In this document: positions 23,785 through 31,806 of the stretch, one piece after another
Position numbering within the stretch: position 1 is the first letter of the stretch
Layout of the letters: each line of letters starts with the position of its first letter
Assembly (NCBI GenBank): GCA_031398975.1
Contig: JANNOI010000002.1
Span: forward strand, 1 to 48,564
Direction: 5' to 3'
Length of the DNA: 48,564 nt
DNA from: JAKFWI01 sp031398975
Lineage (GTDB): Bacteria; Pseudomonadota; Alphaproteobacteria; Caulobacterales; Aquidulcibacteraceae
The notes under the pieces: model-generated
What the model was told of the DNA's origin: nothing
The model's input: only the letters and a program-made list of their open reading frames with translations
Database searches by the model: none
Made by a program: the position numbers and the translations under genes

Positions 23785-25494
23785 ATGGTGGAGAGTTTCG
23801 AACAGGCGCCGGAGGGGATCGGGTCGCGCATGGTCACGCTCGCGGGCCTGCTGAACCAGCCCTGGACCTATCGCATCCCCGCCTTCCAGCGTCCCTATTC
23901 CTGGATGGAGGAGCATGTAGAGCGGCTGGTCGAAGACGTCCGCAGCGCCGCCGCCTACGAATACCCCTATTATTTTCTGGGCCATATCGTCGTGGTGCGC
24001 GCCGGGCCCGCGGAGGTCCAGGTTGTGGACGGCCAGCAGCGGCTGATCACCCTCACCATCCTGCTCGCCTATCTGCGCGACAAGCTGGCCGAGAAGCGCA
24101 AGGATCTGGCGCTCGCGCTGCAGCAGATGATCGCCCCCATGCCGCGGCTCGGCAAGCTTGAGCCGCACGCGCCGGTGCGCGTGCTGGTTCGCCCGGCCGA
24201 CCAGGGATTGATGCGCGCCTTCCTGCAGCAGCCGGGGCGCATGCTGTCGCTCACCGGGGAGAAGAAGTTCGATCTGCGCGCCCAGATGCTGATGCGCGAG
24301 ACCGCCCTCATCATTATCGACGCCCTCGACCGCCTGACCGAGGAGGAGCGCGCGAGCCTCACCGCTTTCCTGATGCGCCGGGTCACCTTCAATCTGATCG
24401 AGACCGAGGATCGCGACGGCGCCTCGATGCTGTTCCGGGTGCTCAACGAAACCGGCCTCCAGCTCAACAATTCCTCGATCATCAAGACCGAAGTGTTCGA
24501 ACGCGCGGGGCTCGAAGAGGCCGAGGCGAACCTCGTGGCCGAACGCTGGGATCGGCTCGAGGACGAGCTCGGCGAGGAGGCGTTCAAGGATCTGCTGGAC
24601 CAGATGCCGGTGATCTTTTCCCAGCGCGCCTACCAGAAGCAGTGCGACGTGGGGGTGTTCCGGCGCGCGGTGATCGACGTAGTCGATGCGCGGCTCTTTC
24701 TGCGCCAAGGCTTGTGGGACCAGGTCGAGGCGTTCAAGCGGATCGATTCCGAGACGGTCGAGGCCGGCGAGCACACCAGCGAGGTGAACCGGCGCCTGCG
24801 CATCCTGAAGCTCTACCGGGAGAAATCCTGGGTGGCGCCGGCGCTGGCCTTCCTGGCCAAGCCGCGCGAGCCCGCGGCCGTGCGCCGCTTCTTCGTGGCG
24901 CTGGAGCGGCTGACGTTCGCAGGCATAATGGGCCTGACCAAAAACCATACCCGCCGGATCGAGCGCTTCGCCGAGATCGTCAAAGTGCTCGATGACGAAA
25001 CAGCCCTCTACAACCCGAAAGCGCTGAAGCTCGCGCTCGCGCCGGACGAGCACAACCGCCTGATCCAATTGATCAATAACGACGTGAAGAGCAGCGAATT
25101 GCGGCGCACGCTGGCGCTGCGCGCCAATGCGGCGATGCCGCAGGGGGAGGTGTTCTCCGGCAGCTTCAAGGAAGCGACGGTGGAGCACGTGCTCCCGCTC
25201 GCGGACACCGAATACTGGATCAAGCGATTCCCGAACGCGGCCCGGCGCGAGGAATTCAAGAACCTCCTCGGCAATTTCGCGCTGCTCACCCAGAAGCAGA
25301 ACGACGACGCCGCCAACCGCACCTTCCCCGAAAAGCGCGAGCTTTATTTCGGGGCGAAAGGCCAGCGGCCCCGCGCGCCGGTGCGCGCCCTGACCGAAGA
25401 TCTGCGCGCGCATACGGAGTGGAACGAGCAGGCGCTGATGATCCGCCATGACCGGCTGGTCGCGCACCTCTGCAACGACCTCGAAGTTCTGTAG
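23785..25494 (+). CDS. GmrSD-like DUF262/DUF1524 protein (possible type IV restriction or defence)
   Basis: A 569-residue protein. The N-terminal DUF262 domain has IPAFQRPYSW (31-40) and VVDGQQRLITL (81-91), the nucleotide-binding and ParB-like motifs. The C-terminal DUF1524 HNH-like nuclease region has VEHVLPL (466-472) and LLGNFALLTQKQNDDAANRT. This architecture is that of GmrSD enzymes, which cut phage DNA carrying modified cytosines, and of related standalone defence proteins such as BrxU. Start at 23785 is provisional: ATG 23830, with GGAGGGG twelve bases upstream, is an alternative. The stop TAG lies inside copy B of the intergenic repeat. No other defence gene is adjacent, and composition matches the core genome. 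Confidence 0.88.
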   Translation: MVESFEQAPEGIGSRMVTLAGLLNQPWTYRIPAFQRPYSWMEEHVERLVEDVRSAAAYEYPYYFLGHIVVVRAGPAEVQVVDGQQRLITLTILLAYLRDKLAEKRKDLALALQQMIAPMPRLGKLEPHAPVRVLVRPADQGLMRAFLQQPGRMLSLTGEKKFDLRAQMLMRETALIIIDALDRLTEEERASLTAFLMRRVTFNLIETEDRDGASMLFRVLNETGLQLNNSSIIKTEVFERAGLEEAEANLVAERWDRLEDELGEEAFKDLLDQMPVIFSQRAYQKQCDVGVFRRAVIDVVDARLFLRQGLWDQVEAFKRIDSETVEAGEHTSEVNRRLRILKLYREKSWVAPALAFLAKPREPAAVRRFFVALERLTFAGIMGLTKNHTRRIERFAEIVKVLDDETALYNPKALKLALAPDEHNRLIQLINNDVKSSELRRTLALRANAAMPQGEVFSGSFKEATVEHVLPLADTEYWIKRFPNAARREEFKNLLGNFALLTQKQNDDAANRTFPEKRELYFGAKGQRPRAPVRALTEDLRAHTEWNEQALMIRHDRLVAHLCNDLEVL

Positions 25495-25605
25495 AGCGGT
25501 TCTCGATTGGATTGAATCAATCCAATCGAGAAAAACCGCTCTACACTTTAAGGTAGACCGTTTCTCGTCCGAAAACCGCGTAACACTTTTCGGGAAACGG
25601 TCTAG
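25492..25605 (-). repeat. Double-hairpin intergenic repeat, copy B (inverted relative to copy A)
   Basis: About 114 bases, nearly identical to 12208-12320 in opposite orientation. Hairpin one is perfect here: TAGACCGTTTC pairs with GAAACGGTCTA (11 bp), with an inner CCGAAAA/TTTTCGG. Hairpin two has TCTCGATTGGATTGA/TCAATCCAATCGAGA (15 bp, one-base loop) inside TAGAGCGGTT/AACCGCTCTA. Its loop contains GATTC, a GANTC site. One end supplies the TAG stop of the GmrSD-like gene (25492-25494), the other the TAG stop of the convergent glycosyltransferase gene (25602-25604), so the repeat fills the whole gap and probably terminates both. Confidence 0.92.
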
Positions 25606-27167
25606 CGGCGCGCCGCGTCCAGGCGGGCCTGGAAGGCTTCGTCGCGCGGGACGGGGCGGAAAACGCGGCCCTCGGAAAGCGCAAGCGTTCGGGTCTGGCC
25701 GCGGCCAAGGGGCACGGCCAGGTCCTTCAGGTCCGTACTGGCCGCAAAATCGCCCGCGATGAGGCCGGCGTAATCGGGGGCGGCGTTCACGATCAGCGTG
25801 CGCGCGCCGTCGGCCGCGCGCATCGGCGCGGCGGCTTCGGCCTGGTTGCCGGGGGCGGCGTTCAGCACCCACATGCGCAGGGGCGCGGGCGGGCCGGCGT
25901 CGCGCCAGGCGTGCTGCAGCGAGTAGAACACCAGCCGGTTGTCCACCAGGATCGCGGTATAGGCTTCCCCCGCGGCGCCGGCCTCGACGCGGGCCGCGAT
26001 CAGCGCTGCGGTCTCGTCCCAGGCGCGGGAGCGCTTCAGCGCGCGCGCAAGCCCCATCGCGTCCGCGACCGGGGGGGCGATCGCGGCCGCAAAGAACGCC
26101 GCGCCCACCAGCGCGTGCAGGGCGGCGTTGGCCTTCAGCAGCCTCACCCCCGGGCCCGCCGCGAACCGCCCGGCGATCCACACGACCGCTGCAGGATAGG
26201 CCGAGGCCGCCCAATTGCCGTGCGCCCGGCTCACGAACGCCTGCACCGCGATGAACGCCAGCGCGGGGAGGGCGAAGGCCAGGCAAAACCGGTCCGCCGC
26301 CGGCAGGGTCTTGAAGCCGCGCGCGGCGGTGACCAGCAGGAACAGAAGCGCCCCGAATTGCAGCGGGCCCGCCACCCCCGCCTGGTCGAGGAAGAATTCG
26401 CCGAGGTCTTCGGGGTGGAACAGGTCTCCGCCCAGATTGGCGTTGGCGGCGGTATGGGAGAGGGTGGCGAAGCTGTGGGCGGCGTTCCAGGCGAGGTTGG
26501 GGGCGATGATGGCGGCCGCGATCGCGAACGCGGCAAGGCCCGCGCGGGAGAGAAACGCCCGCCGCGCGGGCGGGGACCACCAGCACCACAAGGCGAGGCC
26601 GGCCAGGAAATAGAGCATCGCATATTTCGCCATCAGGCCCGCGCCCAAGGCCGCGCCCAGCGCCGCCGCCCAGCGCCCGTCGCGCGTTTCGCTAAACCGC
26701 CACGCACAGAGCAGCGCCAGCGACCAAAGCGGCAGAAGCAGCCCGTCCGTCGCGATCACCGCCGAGGAGAGCCACACCCCCGGCATCAGGGCCCAGCCCA
26801 ACGCCGCCCATACCCCCGCCGCGGGGCCGTAGATCCGGCGCGCTAGCAGGAACAGCACCCAGGCGGCGGCCCCATGCGCGAGGGGCGCCGCCAGCCGCAC
26901 CGCCCATTCGTCGTTCCCGAACAGCCCCGTGGTCGCAGCGATCGCCCACGCCACCAGCGGCGGCTTGGAGAAATAGCCCCAGTCCAAGGTGCGCGACCAC
27001 GCCCAATACTGGGCCTCGTCCCCGTGCAGATCGAGGGGGGAGAGAAGCAGGCCCGCGACCCGCAGGGCCGTCAGCGCCAAAAGGATCGCACCCACCTCAT
27101 GGGCGCCCCAGCCAAAAGGCGCGCGGGAGCCCTTCAAGACATGCGTATGTGCGTCCGCCGGCCCCAT
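25602..27167 (-). CDS. Glycosyltransferase family 39-like membrane protein (ArnT/PMT type)
   Basis: A 521-residue multi-pass membrane enzyme of the GT-C fold. The first periplasmic loop has LSPLDLHGDEAQYWAWSRTL followed by DWGYFSKPPLVAW, the acidic motif and aromatic pattern of ArnT-like and dolichyl-phosphate-mannose-like transferases that move a sugar from a polyprenyl phosphate donor to lipid, glycan or protein. About ten to twelve hydrophobic segments follow, then a soluble C-terminal region from about residue 390 (ILVDNRLVFYSLQHAW). ATG at 27167 is used because GAGGAAGG lies just upstream; the longer frame is arginine-rich and unsupported. Acceptor unknown. The last codon, the TAG stop, belongs to repeat copy B. 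Confidence 0.88.
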   Translation of the reverse strand: MGPADAHTHVLKGSRAPFGWGAHEVGAILLALTALRVAGLLLSPLDLHGDEAQYWAWSRTLDWGYFSKPPLVAWAIAATTGLFGNDEWAVRLAAPLAHGAAAWVLFLLARRIYGPAAGVWAALGWALMPGVWLSSAVIATDGLLLPLWSLALLCAWRFSETRDGRWAAALGAALGAGLMAKYAMLYFLAGLALWCWWSPPARRAFLSRAGLAAFAIAAAIIAPNLAWNAAHSFATLSHTAANANLGGDLFHPEDLGEFFLDQAGVAGPLQFGALLFLLVTAARGFKTLPAADRFCLAFALPALAFIAVQAFVSRAHGNWAASAYPAAVVWIAGRFAAGPGVRLLKANAALHALVGAAFFAAAIAPPVADAMGLARALKRSRAWDETAALIAARVEAGAAGEAYTAILVDNRLVFYSLQHAWRDAGPPAPLRMWVLNAAPGNQAEAAAPMRAADGARTLIVNAAPDYAGLIAGDFAASTDLKDLAVPLGRGQTRTLALSEGRVFRPVPRDEAFQARLDAARR

Positions 27168-27284
27168 GGCGCCTTCCTCGGTTGAGCGAGCGGGCCTGCG
27201 GGCGTGCGCTCCCCCGCCTCGCTGGGCGCGGCGTGGGTCGGCGTCATAGCCCGAGTGCGGCGCCGCCGCCACACCTCCCTTAAA

Positions 27285-27323
27285 GGTGACGCAACGTCAT
27301 ATAATTTTAATATCTCCGTCACC
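27285..27323. promoter_or_regulatory. Promoter region of the TonB receptor with TGACG half-sites
   Basis: GGTGACG (27285-27291), CGTCA (27295-27299) and CGTCACC (27317-27323) are three copies of one half-site: the first two form TGACG-N3-CGTCA, and the outer two form a 7-bp inverted repeat. Between them is TATAAT (27300-27305), an exact sigma-70 -10 box, in the most AT-rich stretch of the neighbourhood. No good -35 is visible, so activation or repression by a regulator binding the half-sites is plausible. The regulator is unknown. Confidence 0.45.
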
Positions 27324-27342
27324 TCCCCGTTAGTTTTCTCCG

Positions 27343-27357
27343 TTAACCCCCCGTTAA
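27343..27357. promoter_or_regulatory. CtrA-type motif TTAA-N7-TTAA upstream of the TonB receptor
   Basis: TTAA (27343-27346), CCCCCCG, TTAA (27354-27357), a full match to the CtrA consensus, 70 bases before the receptor ATG. If transcription starts from the TATAAT at 27300, the site lies downstream of the start and would repress; if there is another promoter it could activate. Consensus match is seen; function is inferred. Confidence 0.5.
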
Positions 27358-27427
27358 GAAGGACGGCGGGGGCCATTTCGCTTGTCTGGACATGCGCGCA
27401 GGGGCGCGCGCGGCTCAGGGGAATACT

Positions 27428-29851
27428 ATGTTTTCACGTAAGCTTTTCGTCATGGCCACCACGGCCTTGGCGAGCGGGGTATTTGGCTCGAACGCGCACG
27501 CGCAATCGACGGCGGCCCAGATCGAAGAACAGGACATCGTCGTTGTTGGCACGCGCAGCGGGATGGGAGGCCTGATCAAGGCCGAAGAGGCGCCGAAATC
27601 CCGCTCCACGATCAGCGCAGAATTCCTGGATCGCCAGTCGCCCGGCCAATCGGTGCTGGAATCGATCAACATCCTGCCCGGTGTGAACTTCACCAACAAT
27701 GACGCCTACGGCTCTAGCGGCGGCAATCTCCGCATCCGCGGCTTCGACGGCAACCGCGTCTCGCTGACGTTCGACGGCATGCCGCTGAACGACACCGGCA
27801 ATTACGCTGTCTATTCCAACCAGCAGCTCGATGAGGAGCTGATCGAGCGCGTCAACGTCAATCTCGGCACCACCGATGTCGACAGCCCGACCGCCTCGGC
27901 CACCGGCGGCACGGTGAACTATGTGTCCAAAGTCCCGCTGGAGGAGTTCGGCCTCTACACCGCCGGCGCCGTGGGCGAGAACAATTACGGCCGCGTGTTC
28001 CTGAAGCTGGACACCGGGGCTCTGAACTCGTCCGGCCTGCGCGCCTGGCTTTCCACGTCCTACCAAAAGTACGACCAATGGCGCGGACCCGGCGAGCTGG
28101 AGAAGAAGCAATATAACGCCAAGCTCTATCAGCCCCTGGGCGACGGCGATTTCCTCAGCCTGGCTGCGCACTGGAACGAGAACCGCAATTCCTCCTACCG
28201 CAGCGCCACCCTGGCCCAATACAACCAGTTCGGCCGCAGCTGGTCCAACATCGGTACGTGCGTGCGGGATGCGCCCACCGCTGGCGTGGCCGACAATGAC
28301 GGCGCGGGCAATTCGCAGAATTTGAACGCGAACGACCCCGCCAGCTGCACCAATTTCGAGGGTCTGCGGATCAATCCGTCCAACACCGGCAATATCCGCG
28401 GACAGTCGCTGTTTTCGCTGAAGGACAATCTGCGCCTCACGATCGACCCGTCCTTCCAATACGTCCTCGCCAATGGCGGCGGCACCGCCAACATCTCCGA
28501 GCGCGACGGGCGCCTGATCGGCTCCTCCACCGCTGCCGGGCGGGACTTGAACGGGGACGGCGACACGCTGGACACGGTGCGTCTCTATCAGCCGAGCAAC
28601 ACCAACACCCACCGCCTGGGTGTTCTGAGTTCGCTGATCTGGGACGTCACCGAAAGCCAACGCCTGCAGTTCAGCTACGCCTATGATTATGGCCGCCATC
28701 GCCAGACCGGCGAATTCGGCTTCCTCACCGCCAGCGGCGACCCCGAGGACGTTTGGGGCGGCAAGCCGAATGTGGGCGGGCGGCGCGTGACCACGGCCGA
28801 TGGCAGCTTCCTGCGCAACCGGGACCGGTTTTCCATCGCCGCGCTGAACCAGGTCTCTCTCGCGTATCGCGGCTATTTCCTGGATGAGGCCTTGCGGGTG
28901 AATTTGGGCGTGCGCGCGCCCTTCTTCGAGCGAGAGCTCAACCAGTACTGCTACACCCAGGTGAACAGCTCGAATGTGCAATGCTCCACCCAGAACACGT
29001 TCGACGCCGACAATGACGGGCTGGTGACGCTCGGCGGCACGTCGGGACTCGAATATCTCCGCCCGTACAAGGACACGGTGACGTACGAAGAGATCCTGCC
29101 GAATCTCGGGATTTCCTACCGCTTCTTCGACGTCCATTCCGTCTATGCGAGCTACGCCGAGGGCGCGTCCCTGCCGCGTACGGACAATCTCTACAGCTTC
29201 CAGGTGTCCGCCGTGGCGCCCGAGACCACGCAATCGATCGATGTCGGCTATCGTTATCAGGCAGAGAAGATCATCGGTTCGATCGTCGCCTGGACGACCA
29301 CCTTCGAAAACCGGATTGTGTCCTCCTATGACGAAGAGGCCGGCTACAGCATCGACCGTAACGTCGGGGCGGTGGATCAATGGGGGATCGACGCCGAGAT
29401 CGGCTTCCTTCCCACCGAAGCGCTGACGCTCTATTTCTCCGGCTCGTACAATACGAGCGAATTGCAGGAAAACGTCCGCACCGGCGCCACCACCAGCCTG
29501 GCCACCAAGGGCAAGGAATTGGTCGAAACCCCGGAATACACGTTCGCCACAAGCGCCGAATACGAAGTCGGCCCGTTCGATTTCGGCATAACCGCGAAAT
29601 ACACCGGCGAACGCTGGGCGACCGATGTCAACGACCTGAAAGTGGACAGCTACGTCGTCGTCGATGCGGACCTGAAAATCAGCTTCGAACAGCAGGGCCT
29701 GCCCAATTCGTCGCTGAAAATCGTCGGTAAGAACATCCTCGACGAGGATTATCTGGGCTCGATCAGCTCCACCAACACGGCGGCGGGCAATCCGTCGTTC
29801 CAGATCGGCTCGCCGCGCACGCTGACGCTGCAGCTCGTCCACATCTTCTGA
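27428..29851 (+). CDS. TonB-dependent outer-membrane receptor
   Basis: An 807-residue outer-membrane transporter. The signal peptide ends at about SNAHA-Q (residue 25). A TonB-box-like EEQDIVVVGTR follows, and the plug domain runs to about 180 with LESINILPGVNF, GGNLRIRGFDGNRVSLTFDG and SPTASATGGTVNYVSK. The remaining ~620 residues form the beta-barrel, ending in LTLQLVHIF with the expected terminal Phe. Two cysteines in a long loop (TCVRDAP and ASCTNFEG) may form a disulfide. Substrate is unclear: no siderophore, cobalamin or sugar genes are adjacent. It is monocistronic, with its own promoter region upstream and a strong terminator downstream. Confidence 0.95.
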   Translation: MFSRKLFVMATTALASGVFGSNAHAQSTAAQIEEQDIVVVGTRSGMGGLIKAEEAPKSRSTISAEFLDRQSPGQSVLESINILPGVNFTNNDAYGSSGGNLRIRGFDGNRVSLTFDGMPLNDTGNYAVYSNQQLDEELIERVNVNLGTTDVDSPTASATGGTVNYVSKVPLEEFGLYTAGAVGENNYGRVFLKLDTGALNSSGLRAWLSTSYQKYDQWRGPGELEKKQYNAKLYQPLGDGDFLSLAAHWNENRNSSYRSATLAQYNQFGRSWSNIGTCVRDAPTAGVADNDGAGNSQNLNANDPASCTNFEGLRINPSNTGNIRGQSLFSLKDNLRLTIDPSFQYVLANGGGTANISERDGRLIGSSTAAGRDLNGDGDTLDTVRLYQPSNTNTHRLGVLSSLIWDVTESQRLQFSYAYDYGRHRQTGEFGFLTASGDPEDVWGGKPNVGGRRVTTADGSFLRNRDRFSIAALNQVSLAYRGYFLDEALRVNLGVRAPFFERELNQYCYTQVNSSNVQCSTQNTFDADNDGLVTLGGTSGLEYLRPYKDTVTYEEILPNLGISYRFFDVHSVYASYAEGASLPRTDNLYSFQVSAVAPETTQSIDVGYRYQAEKIIGSIVAWTTTFENRIVSSYDEEAGYSIDRNVGAVDQWGIDAEIGFLPTEALTLYFSGSYNTSELQENVRTGATTSLATKGKELVETPEYTFATSAEYEVGPFDFGITAKYTGERWATDVNDLKVDSYVVVDADLKISFEQQGLPNSSLKIVGKNILDEDYLGSISSTNTAAGNPSFQIGSPRTLTLQLVHIF

Positions 29852-29873
29852 TCCACGCGCGACGCCAAGGCGG

Positions 29874-29903
29874 AAGGGCGGCCCCAGCCAGGGCCGCCCT
29901 TTT
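29874..29903 (+). terminator. Rho-independent terminator after the TonB receptor
   Basis: AAGGGCGGCCC (29874-29884), loop CAGCCA, GGGCCGCCCTT (29891-29901), an 11-bp perfect stem running into a T-run (29900-29903, TTTT). It begins 22 bases after the receptor stop and separates the receptor from aguA. Confidence 0.88.
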
Positions 29904-29984
29904 CGTTTGCGCGCCGTGCGCGTACATGGCCTGCGCGGAGCCCCGCGGTCGCGCGCGCCTGGGCCATCCCGCAGGAGCCCCGCC

Positions 29985-30968
29985 TTGGCCGATCTTCCCA
30001 TCCCCCCCGAATGGGCGCCCCACCGGGCGCTGTGGACGGCCTGGCCGTCCGACGCCGCGCTCTGGGAGGAGGGGCTGCAGCCTGCGCAGGCGGAGGCGGC
30101 GGCCTTGGCGCTGGCGCTCGTTGCGGCGGGGGAGCGGGTGCAGGTTTTGGTGCAGGGGCGCGACGCGATGGCCGCCGCCGAGGTCGCGATCGGGGGCGCG
30201 TGCGCGCTTCTGGGGGAGCCCTTCGGCGACATCTGGCTGCGGGATACCGGGCCCATCTTCACCCGCCCGGGCCACGCCCGCGCCTTCCGCTTCAATGGCT
30301 GGGGCGGCAAATATGTGTTGGCCGGGGACGGGGACCTCGCCGACCGTGTCGCCGCGCGCGCGGGCGCTTCCCTTGAGCGGTTCGATTTCGTGCTCGAGGG
30401 GGGCGCGGTGGAGATGGACGGGGCGGGGACCCTGCTCGCCACCCGCCAATGCCTGCTCAATCCGAACCGCAATCCCGGCTGGAAGCAAGCGGATGCGGAA
30501 GCGGCCCTGCGCGCTGCGCTCGGCGCGGAAAAAGTGCTTTGGCTTGAAGAAGGCCTGCTGAACGACCACACCGACGGCCATATCGACAACCTGGCCCGCT
30601 TCGTCGCCCCAGGCCGCGTCGTGTGCCAGCACCCGGTTACGGGGGATCGCAACGCCGCCACGCTGGAGGCCATCGCGCGCGCGCTCGAGGCCATGACCGA
30701 CGCCCAGGGACGGCGTCTCGACGTCACGACCATCCCCTCGCCGGGCTTCGTCGCCGGCGCAGACGGGGAGGCCGCCCCCGCCAGCCACATGAATTTCGTG
30801 ATCGCCAACGAGGCCGTGATCGTGCCTGTCTATTCCGATACCGGGGATGACGCGCTGAAGGCGCTCGCGCCGCTGTTCCCGGGTCGCCGGCTGATCGGCC
30901 TGTCGGCGCGCGCGCTGCTCGATGGCGGGGGCGCGTTCCACTGCATCACCCAGCAGGAGCCCGCCTGA
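29985..30968 (+). CDS. aguA: Agmatine deiminase
   Basis: A 327-residue enzyme converting agmatine to N-carbamoylputrescine and ammonia. Seen: PPEWAPHRALWTAWPSD at the N terminus, the core GDIWLRDTGPIF, FNGWGGKY, FVLEGGAVEMDGAG, NDHTDGHIDNLARF and the nucleophile Cys320 in LDGGGAFHCITQQEP. The start is taken as TTG at 29985 because GCAGGAG lies seven bases upstream and it sits just before the conserved PPEWAPH; a GTG at 29907 would add an arginine-rich tail overlapping the terminator neighbourhood. It overlaps aguB by one base (TGATG), so the two enzymes are made together. Confidence 0.94.
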   Translation: MADLPIPPEWAPHRALWTAWPSDAALWEEGLQPAQAEAAALALALVAAGERVQVLVQGRDAMAAAEVAIGGACALLGEPFGDIWLRDTGPIFTRPGHARAFRFNGWGGKYVLAGDGDLADRVAARAGASLERFDFVLEGGAVEMDGAGTLLATRQCLLNPNRNPGWKQADAEAALRAALGAEKVLWLEEGLLNDHTDGHIDNLARFVAPGRVVCQHPVTGDRNAATLEAIARALEAMTDAQGRRLDVTTIPSPGFVAGADGEAAPASHMNFVIANEAVIVPVYSDTGDDALKALAPLFPGRRLIGLSARALLDGGGAFHCITQQEPA

Positions 30969-31804
30969 TGGCCCGCACGCTCACGCTCGCCGCCCTGCAG
31001 ACCGCCTACGGGCCGGACCTCTCCGCCAACATCGCCAAGACACAAAAGCTGATCCGGGAGGCGGCGGCGCGCGGGGCGCAGGTGGTGCTGCCGTCCGAGC
31101 TGTTCCAGGGACCGTATTTCTGCACCACGCAAGAAGAGCGCTGGTTCGAGACCGCCTATCCCGCCCTTAGCCACCCGTGCGTCACCGCGCTGCAGCCGCT
31201 CGCGCGCGAACTCTCCGTCGTGATCCCGGTCTCGATCTTTGAGCGCGAGGGCCCGCTCTATTTCAATTCCGTAGTCATGCTGGACGCCGATGGAAGCGTG
31301 CTTGGGACCTACCGCAAAACCCACATCCCCGACGGGCCGGGCTATCAGGAGAAATATTATTTCCGGCCCGGCGATACCGGCTTCAAAGTCTGGGACACCC
31401 GGCACGGGCGCCTGGGCGTGGGGATCTGCTGGGACCAATGGTTTCCCGAGGCCGCGCGCGCGATGGCGCTGATGGGCGCGGACGCGCTGCTCTACCCCAC
31501 CGCAATCGGCTCGGAGCCGCACGATCAGAGCCTCGACACGCGCGACCCCTGGCGGCGCGCCATGCAGGGCCACGCCGTGTCCAACGTGATCCCGGTGGTC
31601 GCGGCCAACCGGATCGGGCGCGAGGCGAGCGGGCAGGCCTTCTATGGCTCCTCCTTCATCGCCGACCATCGCGGGGATTTGGTGGAAAGCTTCGACCGCG
31701 AGGAGGAGGGCGTGCTGACGCACCGCTTCGACTTGGATTTCCTGGACCGCCACCGCGCCGCCTGGGGCTTCTTCCGCGACCGACGTCCCGAACTCTACCG
31801 CTGA
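30968..31804 (+). CDS. aguB: N-carbamoylputrescine amidase
   Basis: A 278-residue nitrilase-superfamily amidase releasing putrescine, CO2 and ammonia. The catalytic triad is visible: Glu44 (LPSELFQGPYF), Lys117 (YRKTHIPDGPGY) and Cys154 (GVGICWDQWFPE). Length and the EKYYFRPGDTGF block fit AguB well. With aguA it forms the agmatine route to putrescine; the arginine decarboxylase that would supply agmatine is not in the window. It ends two bases before the stop of the convergent acyl-CoA dehydrogenase gene, the two stops forming the palindrome TGACGTCA (31802-31809). Confidence 0.95.
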   Translation: MARTLTLAALQTAYGPDLSANIAKTQKLIREAAARGAQVVLPSELFQGPYFCTTQEERWFETAYPALSHPCVTALQPLARELSVVIPVSIFEREGPLYFNSVVMLDADGSVLGTYRKTHIPDGPGYQEKYYFRPGDTGFKVWDTRHGRLGVGICWDQWFPEAARAMALMGADALLYPTAIGSEPHDQSLDTRDPWRRAMQGHAVSNVIPVVAANRIGREASGQAFYGSSFIADHRGDLVESFDREEEGVLTHRFDLDFLDRHRAAWGFFRDRRPELYR

Positions 31805-31806
31805 CG

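Noticed and set aside
12208..25605. Composite transposon formed by the two inverted repeats
   Set aside because: No transposase or integrase lies between them and the enclosed genes have core-genome composition; a pair of non-autonomous repeats explains the data better.
27168..27427. Riboswitch (for example cobalamin) in the TonB receptor leader
   Set aside because: The leader is short and lacks recognisable conserved aptamer blocks; only DNA-level half-sites, a -10 box and a CtrA motif are visible.
23779..30808. Very long open frames on the reverse strand opposite the GmrSD-like gene and the TonB receptor (over 900 codons each)
   Set aside because: They are antisense shadows created by high GC and third-position bias; their translations are low-complexity Arg/Gly/Ala/Pro-rich, without domains, and the opposite strand carries clear families.
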